Assembly (NCBI RefSeq): GCF_033962415.1
Contig: NZ_JAVIKH010000005.1
Coordinates: forward strand, 62,001-126,000
DNA: 64,000 nt
Source: Candidatus Cetobacterium colombiensis
GTDB lineage: Bacteria > Fusobacteriota > Fusobacteriia > Fusobacteriales > Fusobacteriaceae
Reading direction: 5' to 3'
Below the pieces are notes generated by a model, which saw only the letters and a program-made list of their open reading frames with translations, ran no database searches and was not told where the DNA came from. Position 1 is the stretch's first letter; each line of letters starts with the position of its first letter. Positions 52,672-61,282 of the stretch are shown here, piece after piece. The translations under genes were made by a program, and so were the position numbers.

Positions 52672-53787
52672 ATGAAGACATATAATTTAGCTTTTAAATA
52701 TAGAATCTATCCTAATGAAATTCAAACGAATACCATTAATGCAACTTTTGGTTGTACTAGACTTATATATAACAGATTCTTAGCTCAGAGAAAAGAATTG
52801 TATGAGACAGAAAAAAAATCTGTAACTTACAATACTCAAGCTAAAGAACTCCCCCTACTTAAAAATGAATTACCATTCTTAAAAGAGGTTGATTCTATCG
52901 CATTACAACAAGCTCTTAAAAATTTAGAAACCGCATATAAGAATTTTTTTCAGAAAAGAGCAGATTTTCCTAAGTTCAAATCTAAAAGGTCAAGTAGAAA
53001 ATCATACAATACAGTATCTACAAGTAACAATATCAGAGTTGAAGGGAGTTATTTAAAACTCCCAAAGCTAGGTTTAGTTAAAATTAAACTTCATAGACAG
53101 ATACCTCAAAATTATGTAATTAAATCAGCTACCATTAGCCAAGAACCTAACGGTGCTTACTACGTTTCTTTACTAACTGAGTTTGAAAAGGATATTAAAG
53201 AAGTTTCAAGCGATAACAATATTGTTGGGCTTGATTTTTCTATGTCAGAATTATTTGTTAGCTCTGAAAATCAAAGAGCTGACTATCCTAGATTTTTTAG
53301 AAAGTTAGAAACTAAATTAGCTAAAGCTCAAAGAGAACTATCTCGTAAAGTTAAATTCTCAAGTAATTGGAATAAGGCTAAATTAAAAGTTGCTAAAATC
53401 CACCAAACAATCAAAAACAGTAGAAAAGATTTTCTGCATAAATTATCAAAAGAACTTGTGACAAAATACAATGCCATATGTATTGAAGACCTTAATATGA
53501 AAGGTATGAGTGGAGCACTAAACTTTGGTAAATCTGTCTCTGATAACGGGTGGGGATTATTTACAACCATGCTTCAATACAAATCAATGTTTTTAGGTAA
53601 ACAAGTAATTAAAATTGACAAGTGGTTTCCATCGTCAAAAACTTGTTCATTTTGTGGTGCTATAAAAACTGAATTGCCACTATCTTCAAGAGTTTACAAA
53701 TGTGATGAATGTAACTCAGAGATAGATAGAGACCTAAACGCAAGTATAAATATTCGTGAGGTTGGTAGAAGTCTACTAGCCTATTAA
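52672..53787 (+). CDS. tnpB: TnpB, RNA-guided nuclease of an IS200/IS605-type element
   Basis: A 371-residue protein, complete in length. The N-terminal helix-turn region (FKYRIYPNEIQTNTINATFGCTRLIYN) is typical. RuvC-type residues are Asp188 (VGLDFSMSEL), Glu272 (CIEDLNMKGM) and Asp354 (DRDLNASINI). A zinc ribbon CSFC...CDEC lies before the last. TnpB proteins cut DNA guided by an RNA from the right end of the element (established for homologues). All catalytic residues look intact. GGAGGTG precedes the ATG. The fit to a LacI or other regulator is nil: it is transposon cargo. Confidence 0.92.
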   Translation: MKTYNLAFKYRIYPNEIQTNTINATFGCTRLIYNRFLAQRKELYETEKKSVTYNTQAKELPLLKNELPFLKEVDSIALQQALKNLETAYKNFFQKRADFPKFKSKRSSRKSYNTVSTSNNIRVEGSYLKLPKLGLVKIKLHRQIPQNYVIKSATISQEPNGAYYVSLLTEFEKDIKEVSSDNNIVGLDFSMSELFVSSENQRADYPRFFRKLETKLAKAQRELSRKVKFSSNWNKAKLKVAKIHQTIKNSRKDFLHKLSKELVTKYNAICIEDLNMKGMSGALNFGKSVSDNGWGLFTTMLQYKSMFLGKQVIKIDKWFPSSKTCSFCGAIKTELPLSSRVYKCDECNSEIDRDLNASINIREVGRSLLAY

Positions 53788-53789
53788 AA

Positions 53790-53897
53790 TATATATATCA
53801 GGGTAGGAACTACCCGCAGAGCGTGATTAATATATCTGACATGAGTCAGATACTTCCCACGAAGCCCTGCCCTCTATTTAAGGCAGTGGTAGTTCAC
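53790..53897 (+). ncRNA. Omega-RNA (reRNA) region of the tnpB element
   Basis: Downstream of tnpB three hairpins follow closely: GGGTAG/CTACCC (53801-53815), TATCTGAC/GTCAGATA (53833-53852) and CTGCC/GGCAG (53867-53886). This is where the guide RNA of TnpB is made, and the guide would be the bases right after the element end, from about 53898. The 5' end of the RNA, probably inside tnpB, is not visible. Confidence 0.65.
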
Positions 53898-54122
53898 CTC
53901 TTTAATAAACTTTAGATTGGCAATTCGTTCACTTATTTCAGAGAGTTTAAGATGAAATCTATTTGCCATAGAAAGTAACAGTGCCTTAGAAAAAGGTTTT
54001 GTAAGGTATCCATCAGCACCATTTTCACCATTTTCAGCTTCATCCACTGAAAATCCATCCTTTTCTAAAATTGTCCTAGTGAGTTTTCTTAAACTCAAAG
54101 TGTCTTCAACAACTAGTATCAT
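53874..54122 (-). pseudogene. Response-regulator (REC) gene with an internal deletion
   Basis: An 82-codon frame. It opens as a normal CheY-like domain (ILVVEDTLSLRKLTRTILEKDGFSVDEAENGEN) and jumps directly to the C-terminal strand and lysine site (GADGYLTKPF). About 55-60 residues are missing, including the phospho-accepting aspartate and the Thr/Ser switch, so it cannot act as a phosphorelay receiver. The reading frame is kept. The last six or so codons read into the right end of the IS element. The ATG overlaps the stop of the glycosyltransferase gene (ATGA). It is either a decayed gene or a trimmed protein with a new role. Confidence 0.65.
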
Positions 54123-54862
54123 TTTTGTTTTTTCATCTCCCTAAGCTTTAAGTACTTAACGCTTGTATAAAGTGAACTGAAAATAGAAAGAGCCAAACCT
54201 TCAACACCATCTAAAAACCCCAATCTAAAAATATACATTCTTAAAAACTTAAAAATAGGGTTTATAACAATATTAAAAAATCCAGCACTTTTATTTTTTC
54301 CAAGGGCAACAGTGGCTCCTTCAGTTGTATATCTATTAAATTTGTGAAGATAGTCATAAATATCTTCATATGTGTAGTGATCAATTCTGTGTGTCAACTT
54401 TCCAATGTCTTCACTAGTTAAAAATTGCTCGTGCACAGCATCAAAAGAGTAATGACCACAAAGTCTTTTAAAAAGTCTAACCCTTGAACTTCCGCTCCAT
54501 CCACCAAAACGGATACGTTTTCCAAAACATACAGAGTTAAATGGTATTTCATAGACATAGTTATCCCCATGTTCTATAACCGCTTTTATTTCTTTAGCCA
54601 GTTCAGGTGTGACCACCTCATCAGCATCAATAAGAAGCACCCACTCCTTTGTACATCTTTCAATTACATTGTTTTTTTGTTCTCCATAACCAGGCCAGGG
54701 AATTTGGTATACCTTAGCTCCAAAAGATTTTGCAATTTCCACAGTTTTATCACTGCTGAAACTATCCACAATAACAATTTCATCAGCTAAATCTTTTATA
54801 GCTTCCAAAGTCCTCCCTAGTCTTAGTTCTTCGTTAATCGTTATTAGCCCCACTGATAACAT
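54119..54862 (-). CDS. Family 2 glycosyltransferase, WaaE-like
   Basis: A 247-residue GT-A fold enzyme. The nucleotide-binding region reads SVGLITINEE...DEIVIVDSFSSDKT, and the DxD-type metal site is LLIDADEVV. The rest (FGGWSGSSRVRLFKRLCGHYSFDAVHEQF, then IDHYTYEDIYDYLHKFNRYTTEGA) is characteristic of the WaaE/KdtX group that adds glucose to the LPS inner core. It probably acts at the inner face of the inner membrane on a core oligosaccharide. It is followed in the same operon by the damaged response-regulator gene and preceded by a polysaccharide deacetylase gene. Confidence 0.85.
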   Translation of the reverse strand: MLSVGLITINEELRLGRTLEAIKDLADEIVIVDSFSSDKTVEIAKSFGAKVYQIPWPGYGEQKNNVIERCTKEWVLLIDADEVVTPELAKEIKAVIEHGDNYVYEIPFNSVCFGKRIRFGGWSGSSRVRLFKRLCGHYSFDAVHEQFLTSEDIGKLTHRIDHYTYEDIYDYLHKFNRYTTEGATVALGKNKSAGFFNIVINPIFKFLRMYIFRLGFLDGVEGLALSIFSSLYTSVKYLKLREMKKQK

Positions 54863-54889
54863 CTAGATTCCTCCTCCTGTAGCAAAAAA

Positions 54890-55906
54890 TTATGAAAGAA
54901 GTTGATAAATTCTACCTAATAAATAGTTTCTACAAATTAACAGATTAAGTTTGAATTTTAAAGGAGTAAACTCCCTTAGCTCAACTCTTTTTATATTTTC
55001 TAAATCAGGTTTTAAACTGTTAGTTCCCTTACGAGTTGTAACAAACCCTTTAATACCAGCTTCTTTTAAAATGTTTATAAAATCTTGAGACTTATGTCCC
55101 CAAGGCCAGCAGAAAAAGTTAGGTCTATATCCACAGTGTTTTTCTATAAGGGTGATATTACTATCTAAATCTTTTAAAACTCTGTTTTTAGCATCAGTTA
55201 AATTTTCAAAAATAAGATGTTTTTTAAGTTCTTTATCAATAAAATCTTGAATCTCTTTCTTATTATCTTTACCGCTTAAAGACAAGTTTTCATAGTAATT
55301 TTTAAAAATTTTAGCAGCTTCTAAAGGTACATGAACTCCTGTACTAGAAAACTCTCCTCTTTTTCCAAAAATAGGAAACCCAATTTGAGCTTTTCCATTG
55401 TATAGGTGCTGAATCTCTCTATCTAAAAGGTCTCTTTCAGTTACCACACGATCAAAAGAGGTATTAACAAAGATAGGCATATGTCTATGAGAGTGCAGTT
55501 GAATGTCAAAAACATTGGAGTCACTCATCTCTTTAATCTCTTTCCAACTTAGGTATTTAAAGGCTCTGTTCTCTTCACGCTCCACATAAGCTGTATTGAG
55601 ATATAAAGTTGCTTTCATATTATATTTTTTTAAAAGTGGAAAGGCATTGATATAGTTATCGTAGTACCCATCATCAAAAGTTAGTGCCACACAGTTTTTA
55701 GGTAGTTTTCCATCTTTTTCTAAAAAATTTAACATCTCTCTATTTGTAAGAGTTTTCATATTAAAAAACCAGATGTTTTTAAGATGCTCTTCAAACCACT
55801 CTGTAGGAACGCCATCTCTTCCTATGTGATGATATAAAAACCAAGGGTTTCCTTTTTTATTGTAATACACACATGCAATTAAAAAAATATACATTAAAAA
55901 ATTCAC
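54890..55906 (-). CDS. Polysaccharide deacetylase family protein
   Basis: A 338-residue protein with an N-terminal membrane helix (FLMYIFLIACVYY) and a NodB-type domain. Motif 1 is LTFDDGYYDN, with the catalytic Asp pair; motif 2 is HSHRH with the metal-binding histidines; WPWG matches motif 3. It should remove acetyl (or similar) groups from an envelope glycan. A long insert lies between motif 2 and motif 3. The start is GTG at 55906, five bases after GGAGG; the ATG four codons on is too far. It starts the minus-strand arm of the glycan locus. Confidence 0.82.
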   Translation of the reverse strand: MNFLMYIFLIACVYYNKKGNPWFLYHHIGRDGVPTEWFEEHLKNIWFFNMKTLTNREMLNFLEKDGKLPKNCVALTFDDGYYDNYINAFPLLKKYNMKATLYLNTAYVEREENRAFKYLSWKEIKEMSDSNVFDIQLHSHRHMPIFVNTSFDRVVTERDLLDREIQHLYNGKAQIGFPIFGKRGEFSSTGVHVPLEAAKIFKNYYENLSLSGKDNKKEIQDFIDKELKKHLIFENLTDAKNRVLKDLDSNITLIEKHCGYRPNFFCWPWGHKSQDFINILKEAGIKGFVTTRKGTNSLKPDLENIKRVELREFTPLKFKLNLLICRNYLLGRIYQLLS

Positions 55907-55951
55907 AAAAACCTCCTTAAAGACTAAAAAATTATTATTTTACATTAAAAA

Positions 55952-55960
55952 AGTATAGCA
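55952..55960 (-). promoter_or_regulatory. Extended -10 promoter of the minus-strand glycan operon
   Basis: Minus strand TGCTATACT (55960-55952), about 45 bases before the deacetylase start. It matches the element before the candidate small RNA at 15010. Confidence 0.5.
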
Positions 55961-55977
55961 TAAATTCAAAAAATAAA

Positions 55978-56005
55978 AAACCACTTAAAATTAATTAAGT
56001 GGTTT
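55978..56005 (-). terminator. Terminator of the RfaY-like kinase gene
   Basis: AAACCACTTAA/TTAAGTGGTTT stem overlapping the last codons of the gene, with a T-rich tail on the minus strand. Confidence 0.75.
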
Positions 56006-56516
56006 CTAATTGTTTTATAATATCTTCAAAAATTTCTTTAGGAATTTTTCCTTTTAAACGTGAAAGAAAACATTTTTTATAAGACCAAAAGATATTTTTA
56101 TGATGATAATCTTCTAAATCTAAAGCGTAAAGTTCATTATTTTTGACAATAAAGTTTCCAAAATGTAAATCTCCACAATAGATATTATTTTTTATTAAAG
56201 TGAGTATTAAAAAAATATATTGACTAATTATGTAATCATAATTATCTCCTTTAATTTTGATAAACTCTTCAAGAGTTATCCCATCTATATTTTTAGTTTC
56301 TATATGATAATTTGAGTAACTTATTATTTTAGCTGTTTTTATATTTAGTGAGTTTAAAAGATTAGATATGTAATAGAAATTTTTTCCAGGATATTTACGC
56401 AGTTTAAAAAAATATTTAAGTTTAGATGAAAATTTAGGAGTAAATTCTTTTATAAAAGAATCAGAAGATACTTTATAATAAACGCAACTTCTCCTGTGTA
56501 TAATAATAACTTTCAT
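55995..56516 (-). CDS. LPS core kinase-like protein (RfaY/KdkA type)
   Basis: A 173-residue small kinase-fold protein. The catalytic loop CGDLHFGNFIV and the following metal-site aspartates (YALDLEDYHH) match the lipopolysaccharide kinases RfaY/WaaY and KdkA, which phosphorylate heptose or Kdo in the LPS core. It is shorter than typical members (about 230 residues), with a reduced N-lobe. Start at ATG 56516 with GGGGAGGG upstream; a frame running to 56633 would cross the divergent promoter region. It forms a single-gene unit divergent from the heptosyltransferase operon. Confidence 0.72.
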   Translation of the reverse strand: MKVIIIHRRSCVYYKVSSDSFIKEFTPKFSSKLKYFFKLRKYPGKNFYYISNLLNSLNIKTAKIISYSNYHIETKNIDGITLEEFIKIKGDNYDYIISQYIFLILTLIKNNIYCGDLHFGNFIVKNNELYALDLEDYHHKNIFWSYKKCFLSRLKGKIPKEIFEDIIKQLETT

Positions 56517-56608
56517 TAAAACTTTTCCCTCCCCATTTATAATATAGATAAAATCATCGTTATTATAACATAACTTTGTAAAATATAAAAAAAAAACTAG
56601 AAATGTGT

Positions 56609-56614
56609 TATAAT
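56609..56614 (+). promoter_or_regulatory. -10 element of the plus-strand glycan operon
   Basis: TGTTATAAT is an extended -10 with TATAAT at 56609-56614, 36 bases before the heptosyltransferase ATG. No good -35 at standard spacing is seen. Confidence 0.45.
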
Positions 56615-56649
56615 AAAAAATAAAAAATATCATTTTTGTGAGGAAAAAT

Positions 56650-57750
56650 ATGATTAGAAAAATAAATAGAGTAATTCAGGATTTATTAAGACCAATAAGA
56701 CTACAAATGGGAAGAAAAATTTGGGATAAAAAGACCGAAAATCATGAAGAGTTGATAAAAAATAATAAAGTGGATATGGGTAGAGTTAAATCTATTCTTT
56801 TTTTACGTTATGATGGGAAAATAGGGGATATGGTTATAAATACTCTTATGTTTAGGGAGATACAAAAGAGATATCCAAATGTTAAAATTGGGGTGGTAGC
56901 TAGAGGAGCAGCCAAAGATATAATAAAATTTAATCCCTATGTAAATGAGATATATGATTATGAAAAGGGAAAAGAAAGGGAATTAGCTAAGGAAATAGCA
57001 GAGAAAAATTATGATGTATTAATTGATTTTTCTGAAATGCTTCGTGTAAACCAGATGAAGTTTATAAATCTTTGTAAAGCCAAGATAAATATAGGATTAG
57101 ATAAAGAGGATTGGCAAATTTTTGATATATCAGTAACAGAAAATAAAGATTATAAAAATACAGATCATATAACTCAAAGATATGGTGCTTACTTAAAAAA
57201 AATTGGAATAGATGATTTTGATAAAAAATATGATGTATTTTTAGGAAAAAATATTGAAACTAGAAATATGGATATAGGAATAGTTTTAAATCCATATGGA
57301 GCTAGTAAACATAAACACTTTAATAAAGAAACATTAAAATTTATAATAGAAATTTTAAATTCTTTAAATAAAAATGCTACATTAATATACTCGCCAGATA
57401 AGTATAGTGAACTGGAAGAATTTGTAAGAGAAAATAAAGATTTAAAAGTTTATTTACCTCAAAATATAAAAAGTATTTTAGATAGTTCTGAAATCATAAA
57501 AAATTCAGATGGGGTTATAACTCCGGATACTTCAATAGTTCATATTGCTTCAGCGTTTAATAAGAAAATAATTTCAATATATCCACCTAATGGTGGGAAA
57601 TATGGTGTAGATCATTTAGTATGGGGACCTCTAGATTTAAAAAATGAGATGTTATTTTGTAAATCATCTACAGGAATAGGAGAGGAAATTAATATAAATA
57701 CATTTGATAAAAGTCAAATGAAGGAAAGAATTTTAGGAGAAATGAATTGA
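56650..57750 (+). CDS. Glycosyltransferase family 9, heptosyltransferase-like
   Basis: A 366-residue enzyme. RYDGKIGDMVINTLMFREIQKRYPNVKIGVV is the GT9 acceptor-domain start, and DGVITPDTSIVHIASAFNKKIISIYPPNGGKYG is the family's nucleotide-sugar site. GT9 enzymes such as WaaC, WaaF and WaaQ add heptose to the LPS core. GAGG precedes the ATG at 56650; a GTG at 56638 is part of the spacer. Its stop overlaps the next start. It heads an eight-gene run to the window end with overlaps or short gaps, clearly one operon. Confidence 0.85.
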   Translation: MIRKINRVIQDLLRPIRLQMGRKIWDKKTENHEELIKNNKVDMGRVKSILFLRYDGKIGDMVINTLMFREIQKRYPNVKIGVVARGAAKDIIKFNPYVNEIYDYEKGKERELAKEIAEKNYDVLIDFSEMLRVNQMKFINLCKAKINIGLDKEDWQIFDISVTENKDYKNTDHITQRYGAYLKKIGIDDFDKKYDVFLGKNIETRNMDIGIVLNPYGASKHKHFNKETLKFIIEILNSLNKNATLIYSPDKYSELEEFVRENKDLKVYLPQNIKSILDSSEIIKNSDGVITPDTSIVHIASAFNKKIISIYPPNGGKYGVDHLVWGPLDLKNEMLFCKSSTGIGEEININTFDKSQMKERILGEMN

Positions 57751-58901
57751 TGAAAAATAATCTAAAGAAGAAAATAATTATTCAAACGGGTTCTTTAAGA
57801 GTTGGAGGACAAGAGAAAATGTTGTCTGAATTATTGAAAGTAATAAATCCTGAAAAATATAAAGTTCTTTTATTAATTGAAGAAGATTGTGGAAATGAAA
57901 ATATATATGAAAAAAATATACCTGAATATATTGAGTATGAATTTTTAACATCTAAGAAATTTATGGAGAAATTAGAAAAGTATAAAAAAAGCAAAAATCC
58001 ATTTCATAAGATATTGTATTCTTTAATGTTAAAGTCAAAGAAAAAGATAGCAATTAAAAATTTTAAAAAATATTTAGATTTTGGAGATATTATTATAGAT
58101 TACAATTTAGGACTTTTAAGATATTGTAATAAATTAAATTTAAAAGGAAAAAAATTAATTGGGTGGTCACATGCTGGACTTGGAGGAAGACTTAAAGATA
58201 AAAGAAAAGAAAAAAATAGGAAGTTTTATTCTCATATAATAACAATAAATGAAGAGATGAGAAGATGTTATCAAAAAAATACGAATCAGTATGGAATAAA
58301 AATTCATAAAATTCATAACTTTTTAGATGAAAAAATAATAATAGAAAAATCTAAGGAAAAAATAAAAGAAAATTTAGGGAAATATATTATAAGTGTAGGA
58401 GCTTTAACAGAAAATAAGAACAATATTTCTTTAATATATGCATTTAAAAAATTAGTAGATAAAGGTATTGATGAGAATTTAGTTATCTTAGGAGAAGGAA
58501 AAGAAAGAGAAAATTTAGAAAAAGCAATAAAGAATTTAAATTTAAGTGATAGAGTTAAATTATTGGGAATAAAAGAAAATCCTTATAAATATATAAGAGA
58601 GAGCACTTTATTTGTTCAGTGCTCATATTCAGAAGGGTTCCCGCTTGTATTGTTAGAATCAATGATTATAGGGAAAGCAGTTGTATCAACAGAAAATTAT
58701 GGATCAAAAGAAATTCTAGAAGATGGAAAATACGGATTAATAGTAGAAAATAATATTGATAAAATAAGTGAAGGAATTTATTCGTTAATTATAAATGGAG
58801 AGTTAAAAAAGAAAAAAGAGGAACTTTCATTAAAAAGAGGAAAAGAGTTTTCTTTAGAAGCTGGAAGAAAAAAAATAGAGGAGTTTATAGAAAGTATATG
58901 A
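57750..58901 (+). CDS. Family 4 glycosyltransferase
   Basis: A 383-residue GT-B fold enzyme. The N-domain starts IIIQTGSLRVGGQEKMLSELLKVI, which is typical of retaining GT4 enzymes. The C-domain has ISVGALTENKNNISLIYAF and the sugar-nucleotide motif SYSEGFPLVLLESMIIGKAVVSTENYGSKEIL with the E-x7-E pair. It should transfer a sugar from a nucleotide donor to the growing envelope glycan. The start ATG overlaps the previous stop, and AGGAGA precedes it. Confidence 0.85.
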   Translation: MKNNLKKKIIIQTGSLRVGGQEKMLSELLKVINPEKYKVLLLIEEDCGNENIYEKNIPEYIEYEFLTSKKFMEKLEKYKKSKNPFHKILYSLMLKSKKKIAIKNFKKYLDFGDIIIDYNLGLLRYCNKLNLKGKKLIGWSHAGLGGRLKDKRKEKNRKFYSHIITINEEMRRCYQKNTNQYGIKIHKIHNFLDEKIIIEKSKEKIKENLGKYIISVGALTENKNNISLIYAFKKLVDKGIDENLVILGEGKERENLEKAIKNLNLSDRVKLLGIKENPYKYIRESTLFVQCSYSEGFPLVLLESMIIGKAVVSTENYGSKEILEDGKYGLIVENNIDKISEGIYSLIINGELKKKKEELSLKRGKEFSLEAGRKKIEEFIESI

Positions 58902-59671
58902 GTAAGAAAAATATAACAGCTGATATACCAATTTTGATGTATCATCAATTTGTAGAAAATATATCAGAAGGTGGAAAAATTAAATTATTTATAACAAAAA
59001 AAAAGTTTCAATGGCAATTGAGAATTTTAAAGTTTTTAGGATATGAAACAATAACTTTTAAAGATTTGGAAAAAATAGGTCTTGAAAATAGAAATAAGAA
59101 AAAATATATAATTTTAACTGTTGATGATGGATATAAAGATAATTATTCAATTCTTTTTCCACTTTTAAAAAAATATAATATGAAAGCTGTAATTTATTTA
59201 GTTTCAGGCATAGATTATAATAAATGGACAATAGAAAGCGATCAAGAAAAAAGATTTCAATTGTTAGACTTAAAAGAAATAAAAGAGATGCAAGAAAGTG
59301 GATTAGTTGAATTTGGGGGACATACCTTAACTCATCCAAGTTTGCCAACTTTATCTGACGAAGCTCTTTATAAGGAGATAATGGAGGACAAAACTATTTT
59401 AGAAAAAAAATTAGGAGAAAATTTAACTAGTTTTGCTTATCCATATGGACATATAACACCGAGAGTAAAAGAAATCGTAAAAAATGCAGGATATAAATTT
59501 GCGGTATCTACAGATACAGGAACTGGAATAATAGAGGACGATATTTTTGATATAAGAAGAACAGCTATAGATACAGGAGATTTGATAAATTTTTTGAAAA
59601 GAATATCTCCTAAATACTTACATTATAAATATAAAAAATATGGGAATAAAAAATTTGAAGATAAAAAATAG
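58898..59671 (+). CDS. Polysaccharide deacetylase family protein (second in locus)
   Basis: A 257-residue NodB-type protein without a signal peptide or membrane anchor. The motifs are LTVDDGYKDNY (catalytic Asp pair, with TVDDG for TFDDG), GGHTLTHPSL (metal-binding histidines) and FAYPYG (motif 3). It should deacetylate an amino sugar, perhaps before the glycan is exported, since no export signal is seen. The start ATG overlaps the previous stop (ATGA). It differs from the anchored enzyme at 54890. Confidence 0.85.
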   Translation: MSKKNITADIPILMYHQFVENISEGGKIKLFITKKKFQWQLRILKFLGYETITFKDLEKIGLENRNKKKYIILTVDDGYKDNYSILFPLLKKYNMKAVIYLVSGIDYNKWTIESDQEKRFQLLDLKEIKEMQESGLVEFGGHTLTHPSLPTLSDEALYKEIMEDKTILEKKLGENLTSFAYPYGHITPRVKEIVKNAGYKFAVSTDTGTGIIEDDIFDIRRTAIDTGDLINFLKRISPKYLHYKYKKYGNKKFEDKK

Positions 59672-59681
59672 GAAGTAAATA

Positions 59682-60398
59682 ATGAAAAAACAAAAATTAA
59701 AAAATGGATATATTTTATCTGCTTATGAAGAGAAATATTTAAAATTGGGTGAAAAAATATTAGAAAATAAATATAATATTTTAAAAGAGTATAAAAATAC
59801 TTTAAGGAATTATGTAGCCGTAATAGAGATAGAAAATAAAAAATATGTTTTAAAATCTCCAAGAAATGAGCATAGAATTATTCAAAGAAAAGTTGGAACT
59901 TTATTTAAGGATGGAGAAGCATTAACGACTTTAAAAAATATAAATGAATTAATAAAAAATGGATTAGATATTTTTGCAAAACCTTATTTAGCTATCGTAA
60001 AGAGAAAAAATGGATTTATTGAAGAATCTTTTATTTTGATGGAATATGTAGAAGCCTTTGAAGAAAAAAATAAAGATTTAGCAATTGAATATACTAAGAA
60101 AATGCATGAAAAAAAAATATATCATGGAGATTGTAATCCTGCAAATTTTGTAATTACAGGAAATAATTCTTTAAAGGTTATAGATACACAGGCAAAAAAA
60201 ATGTTTTTTGGAAAATATAGAGCACACTATGATATGTTAACTATGAAGATGGATTCATATAGAGAAGTAAAATATCCATATAAAAAGGATTGTTGGTACT
60301 ATATGGCTTTAGGAATGAAAAAATTTAAAAAAAATAGCTTTATAAAAAATATAAAAAGTATAAGAAAAAGAATAAGAAATCATGGAGAAGAAGAATGA
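59682..60398 (+). CDS. LPS core kinase-like protein (second in locus)
   Basis: A 238-residue kinase-fold protein of the RfaY/WaaP/KdkA type. IYHGDCNPANFVIT is the catalytic loop and LKVIDTQAKK the metal site; the N-lobe lysine lies in KKYVLKSPR. It is the usual length for these kinases, unlike the short one at 55995. It should phosphorylate a core sugar. Its stop overlaps the next start by four bases. Confidence 0.78.
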   Translation: MKKQKLKNGYILSAYEEKYLKLGEKILENKYNILKEYKNTLRNYVAVIEIENKKYVLKSPRNEHRIIQRKVGTLFKDGEALTTLKNINELIKNGLDIFAKPYLAIVKRKNGFIEESFILMEYVEAFEEKNKDLAIEYTKKMHEKKIYHGDCNPANFVITGNNSLKVIDTQAKKMFFGKYRAHYDMLTMKMDSYREVKYPYKKDCWYYMALGMKKFKKNSFIKNIKSIRKRIRNHGEEE

Positions 60399-61282
60399 AT
60401 GAAAAAATAAGTGTTGTAGTTTGTGTATATAATAGATTTGAATATGTAAGAAATATTTTAAAATCTTTAATTGAACAAACTGCAGATATTCATGAGGTAA
60501 TTTTTGCAGATGATGGATCAAAAACAGATTTACAAGAGGCAATTAAAGATTTAATTCCTTTGTGCAAATTTAAAGTAAAAATAGTTTGGCAAGAAGATAT
60601 TGGATTTAGACTTGCAAAATCTAGAAATAATGCAGTTAAATTTTCAGAAGGAGACTATATTATTTTTATGGATCAAGATATTATATTTGATAAAGATTTT
60701 ATAAGTAAGATAATTAAACATAAAAAAAGAGGGAATGTTGTATACACTAAAGCTCTATGGACAGATTCTAAACAAAGAGATGAAATTCAAAAAATATTTG
60801 ATATAGATTATAACTATAAGAGAATATATTCTATAATAGAAAGTGAGCAACATATTAAAGCTCTAAAATCTATAAAAAAAGCTAGATTATATTCTTTATT
60901 ATATAAATTTCACCTTAGAAAAAGAGGTGGGAAATTTGCAGGATTGTTTATATCTTTATATAAAGATGATCTTTTAAAAATAAATGGTTTTGATGAAAAA
61001 TATATTGGATTTGGGTATGAGGATGATGATTTAGCAAATCGTTTATTTAAAAGTGGTATAAACACAATTCCAGTTGACTTTGAATTTTTTCCAATTCATA
61101 TGGCTCATCCTTCATCACCTAGTGAAGCTGAAAGTCCAAATGAGAAATATTATAGAGATCGAAAAAAAGAGATATTTAAGGGTGATTATAGATGTAAATA
61201 TGGTTTAGATAATCCATTAGGTGAAGATAAACCAATATTAAAGCTTGAATACATAGGAGAAAAAGATGAAAAGAAGAATTGA
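60395..61282 (+). CDS. Family 2 glycosyltransferase with galactosyltransferase-like C-terminus
   Basis: A 295-residue GT-A enzyme. ISVVVCVYNRFEYVRNILKSL starts the nucleotide-binding fold, DDGSKTD and IIFMDQDIIF carry the metal site, and the C-terminal part (FDEKYIGFGYEDDDLANRLFKSG) matches the Glyco_transf_7C domain found in chondroitin/galactosyl-type transferases. It should add one sugar of the glycan. It overlaps the next gene by 17 bases. Confidence 0.85.
   Translation: MNEKISVVVCVYNRFEYVRNILKSLIEQTADIHEVIFADDGSKTDLQEAIKDLIPLCKFKVKIVWQEDIGFRLAKSRNNAVKFSEGDYIIFMDQDIIFDKDFISKIIKHKKRGNVVYTKALWTDSKQRDEIQKIFDIDYNYKRIYSIIESEQHIKALKSIKKARLYSLLYKFHLRKRGGKFAGLFISLYKDDLLKINGFDEKYIGFGYEDDDLANRLFKSGINTIPVDFEFFPIHMAHPSSPSEAESPNEKYYRDRKKEIFKGDYRCKYGLDNPLGEDKPILKLEYIGEKDEKKN

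Larger units (their letters stand above)
52535..53897 (+). mobile_element. IS200/IS605-type element with tnpB only
   Basis: A TnpB gene lies between imperfect palindromes. On the left, TCCTC/GAGGA (52555-52559 and 52569-52573); on the right, CTGCC/GGCAG (53867-53871 and 53882-53886), with the end AGTTCAC at about 53897 as in many IS605-family right ends. No TnpA transposase gene is present, so it is an IS1341-like, non-autonomous copy. The left border is approximate. It sits at the 3' end of a damaged response-regulator gene. Confidence 0.7.
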
